A DNA stretch of 24,036 nucleotides from a virus: positions 1 through 24,036 of the IMG/VR virus record IMGVR_UViG_3300037137_000696, one strand, 5' to 3'. Position 1 is the stretch's first letter. Every line of letters begins with the position of its first letter. This document shows, piece by piece, positions 22,302-24,036 of the stretch. The translations under genes were made by a program, and so were the position numbers. The notes below the pieces were generated by a model. That model was not told the origin of the DNA and searched no databases. It saw nothing but the letters and a program-made list of their open reading frames with translations.

Positions 22302-22637
22302 CTATTCCTCCTTGGCTTGTTTGCTTTTGAGTTCTGAATAATATTCCCTTTGCATCTGAGCGTAGGCATTGGGTTCGGCCCTGTCTACATCCTGTATCAG
22401 CCAGATGCCGATATCACGCCTGCCCTCATTGAAAGCCGTCTGCATGGAGTTAAGTGAGAAGGATGCCTTGAATACGCCTGCTTCGCTTAATATTCTCCAT
22501 ACCAAACGCCTGCCTTCCGGGATTTTCAGAACTTTCTGCAAATCATCAATTTCTCTGGTTCTTCGTTTCTCAAATTCTTTCTGTACTTCCTTATTCTGTT
22601 CATCTATCTTGAATATATCAATATCCTTCTCAGCCAT
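22302..22637 (-). CDS. Bbp19-like phage protein
   Basis: A 111-residue, largely helical protein whose ATG at 22637 overlaps the previous stop by one base (TAATG). The core LQKVLKIPEGRRLVWRILSE, AGVFKASFSLNSMQTAFNEG and RRDIGIWLIQDV matches the Bbp19-like family ('..pEGRRvlw.lLe.aGvf.tsf..n...t.fneGrRnvGl.ll..i'), present in BPP-1 and many other podoviruses just before the scaffold. The N-terminal 40 residues are charged coiled-coil-like (NKEVQKEFEKRRTREIDDLQ). Its biochemical function is not known; context suggests a role in head assembly. Confidence 0.85.
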   Translation of the reverse strand: MAEKDIDIFKIDEQNKEVQKEFEKRRTREIDDLQKVLKIPEGRRLVWRILSEAGVFKASFSLNSMQTAFNEGRRDIGIWLIQDVDRAEPNAYAQMQREYYSELKSKQAKEE

Positions 22638-23005
22638 TACTCTTTCTCACCCTGGAGTACATAGTTAAGTGACATCGTTACTGATGCTCCGGGGACAGCT
22701 TTAAACCTCAAGTAAGGAGATACTACCGGGGTAAATGGGATATACATTGTAAGCGCCGTAAATACCGCGGCGCATATTGCTCCTACTGCTACTACCGTGG
22801 CATTGGTAGGGTCTAACCAACTTATCCCGTCAATCGATGTCTGTTGAGTTATGGTCAGAGAACCCGTAGCAGTCCAAGTGATATGCAGGCCTCCGTAGAT
22901 ACCTCGCAAATTACCCATTTCGAACATATTTGAGTAACCTGTCGAACCTGCGTTTATCACCTGCGCGTTCATTACTGTTTTTTTATCAGTCCATACTTGG
23001 CTCAT
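22637..23005 (-). CDS. Small beta-sandwich structural protein
   Basis: A 122-residue beta-rich protein with AGGAGGGATT before the ATG at 23005. It reads as alternating strands (GIYGGLHITWTATGSLTITQ, QTSIDGISWLDPTNATVVAV, LTMYIPFTPVVSPYLRFKAV, TMSLNYVLQ). The same plan, in particular a TGxLxI strand, an SI motif and a PYxRFK strand, occurs in the gene at 6443-6841, so the two are likely distant paralogues. I interpret it as a virion decoration or fibre-base protein. It lies between the right-edge fibre gene and the capsid gene block. Confidence 0.7.
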   Translation of the reverse strand: MSQVWTDKKTVMNAQVINAGSTGYSNMFEMGNLRGIYGGLHITWTATGSLTITQQTSIDGISWLDPTNATVVAVGAICAAVFTALTMYIPFTPVVSPYLRFKAVPGASVTMSLNYVLQGEKE

Positions 23006-23017
23006 AATCCCTCCTAT

Positions 23018-24036
23018 TTATGCATAACTTCTATATTTTAAAAAACTCCCCGCCTGAATATAGACATTTGTTCCTGTGGTTTCAGAAGCTAATTGAATTT
23101 TTACATTGCCCGATGGCGATGCGCCTGCAACTACCATCCCTTTAACCAATACGGGCCACGATTGTGTTTGGTTAACTAATCCACCCACAGCAATCAATAA
23201 AGCAGTATTAATATTACCGAAGGCTAAAAGTTGAGTAGTGGCAGTTTGTGATTCGTTAATCAAAGCCACACCATCAGTCATGCCTGTGGGCCAAGCCAAT
23301 CCGACTCTGGGATTTACAATCGCGGTTGCCGTGCGAATCATTAGAATCGCTTCAAACTCATAATTTGTATTAAGAAGTGGGGCGAAAGCCAATTCGGTAA
23401 CGTTCACTGCCGCGGTACTTGATGTTGAGAATTGAGAAGTCACTTTTGTATAAGTCCAGGGGTCGGAGCCTCCACTCGGAGTTGCCCACGTCCCATCATC
23501 TTTCAGATATTTGCCGGATGGTGTACCGGTAGCGGGAACCCCTGCCTTTTTGGTTGTTGAAAAGGCAGGTAGTCTATCCCCGTCCAATGTTCCTGCATTT
23601 ATAGTGGAAGCATCCTGATTATGGGCAGTCGGTGTTCTGGCGTCAGATAATCTTGAGTCGTTAGTAATAACAGCCGTTCCGGTTACTTCGCTTGGGGGAT
23701 GACTATGAGATGAAGGTGTCCTTGCATCCGTATTCCTGGGGTCTGTATTGGTAACAAACTTATTCGTTCCTGATGGGGTTCCGTTCGTTCCTGCCAAGGC
23801 AGATTTCTGGTCTGTGGTAGGGTCATTGGCATTGGAATGGTCTAAACTATTTGAATGGTCAAGGGAATTACTATGGTCTAATGTATTGCTGTGCTTTTCA
23901 TCAACCGCATCTTTTACCTCAGCAGCAGTGGAAGTATTAGTACCATCCGATACATTCTCAGCATTATCAACTTTACCATCATTGTCAGTATCATAGGTTC
24001 CTTTATACATATCCCCACCACCCCCGCCCCCAGCAT
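23018..24036 (-). CDS. Fibre-like protein with calcium-loop motif, N-terminus beyond window
   Basis: An ATG exists at 24010, but the frame stays open upstream to the window edge and encodes a glycine-rich stretch (GGGGGGD) just before it, typical of an internal hinge in phage fibres; this is therefore probably the C-terminal part of a longer protein. After the hinge comes MYKGTYDTDNDGKVDNAENV, with a perfect 12-residue EF-hand-type loop (D, D, D, G, V and E at loop positions 1, 3, 5, 6, 8, 12). A tandem LDHSNS repeat follows, then TDPRNTDARTPSSHSHPPSE, RLSDARTPTAHNQDAS and LDGDRLPAFSTTKKAGVPAT, a common fibre shaft motif. The last 120 residues are a beta-rich head. It may bind receptors. Confidence 0.8.
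   Translation of the reverse strand, partial: AGGGGGGDMYKGTYDTDNDGKVDNAENVSDGTNTSTAAEVKDAVDEKHSNTLDHSNSLDHSNSLDHSNANDPTTDQKSALAGTNGTPSGTNKFVTNTDPRNTDARTPSSHSHPPSEVTGTAVITNDSRLSDARTPTAHNQDASTINAGTLDGDRLPAFSTTKKAGVPATGTPSGKYLKDDGTWATPSGGSDPWTYTKVTSQFSTSSTAAVNVTELAFAPLLNTNYEFEAILMIRTATAIVNPRVGLAWPTGMTDGVALINESQTATTQLLAFGNINTALLIAVGGLVNQTQSWPVLVKGMVVAGASPSGNVKIQLASETTGTNVYIQAGSFLKYRSYA
23831..23893 (-). repeat. Tandem 18-base repeats (LDHSNS) in fibre gene
   Basis: Three successive units encode LDHSNS or its close variant (HSNT-LDHSNS-LDHSNS-LDHSNA). The DNA copies are imperfect but share the ATGGTC core on the plus strand at regular 18-base spacing. Such repeats can change in number by slippage and would alter the length of the linker between the calcium-loop region and the shaft. 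Confidence 0.75.

Noticed and set aside
1-24036. Diversity-generating retroelement, suggested by the BPP-1-like head genes
   Set aside because: No reverse transcriptase, no template/variable repeat pair and no C-type-lectin variable region were seen. It could lie outside the window.

Overview
The window is one contiguous late structural module of a tailed phage (or prophage), with every supported gene on the minus strand, so the reading order runs from high to low coordinates. The set of genes points to a short-tailed podovirus. The head genes resemble those of Bordetella phage BPP-1 and epsilon15: a Bbp19-like protein, a scaffold, a Bbp17-like major capsid protein and a Bbp16-like cement protein. 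The tail and ejection genes follow the T7 plan: a gp11-like gatekeeper, a gp12-like nozzle, a gp13/GNAT-like protein, a gp14-like protein, a gp15-like protein and a giant gp16-like protein. These family assignments were made by eye; no search was run. The host cannot be named. LamG, GLUG and parallel beta-helix domains, together with two phage genes that carry Sec-type signal peptides, suggest a little-studied environmental bacterium. TAA, TGA and TAG all act as stops and Shine-Dalgarno sites are good, so the standard bacterial code applies.

Layout from right to left. (1) 24036-22637: the end of a fibre-like gene entering from outside the window, and a small beta-rich structural protein. (2) 22637-20045: Bbp19-like protein, scaffold, major capsid and cement protein, followed by a strong intrinsic-terminator-like hairpin at 20003-20034. 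(3) 19989-18576: two paralogous small structural proteins, the tail gatekeeper and a 49-residue cysteine-rich mini-protein. (4) 18622-13850: the nozzle gene, greatly enlarged by carbohydrate-binding-like, LamG and GLUG domains and broken in two by one in-frame stop that carries a ribosome-binding site. (5) 13850-6860: two GNAT-like proteins and three internal ejection proteins; the 1334-residue one carries an ADP-ribosyltransferase-like domain between two in-frame direct repeats. (6) 6841-1683: cement-like protein, coiled-coil protein, fibre adaptor and two large appendage proteins with signal peptides. (7) 1682-1: a cassette of very small genes, some membrane-associated (possible lysis genes), including two mini zinc-ribbon proteins with the same cysteine spacing.

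Genes are packed with 1-14 base overlaps or short gaps, often as TAATG or ATGA junctions, so translation is probably coupled along a few long transcripts. No stretch of 300 bases lacks a gene. No tRNA, rRNA, CRISPR array, insertion sequence, integrase, terminase or portal gene was seen; terminase and portal would be expected beyond the right edge.

The most interesting features are the split, adhesin-loaded nozzle; the repeat-flanked ADP-ribosyltransferase-like cassette in an ejected protein; the signal-peptide-bearing fibre proteins; and four mini-proteins under 50 residues.
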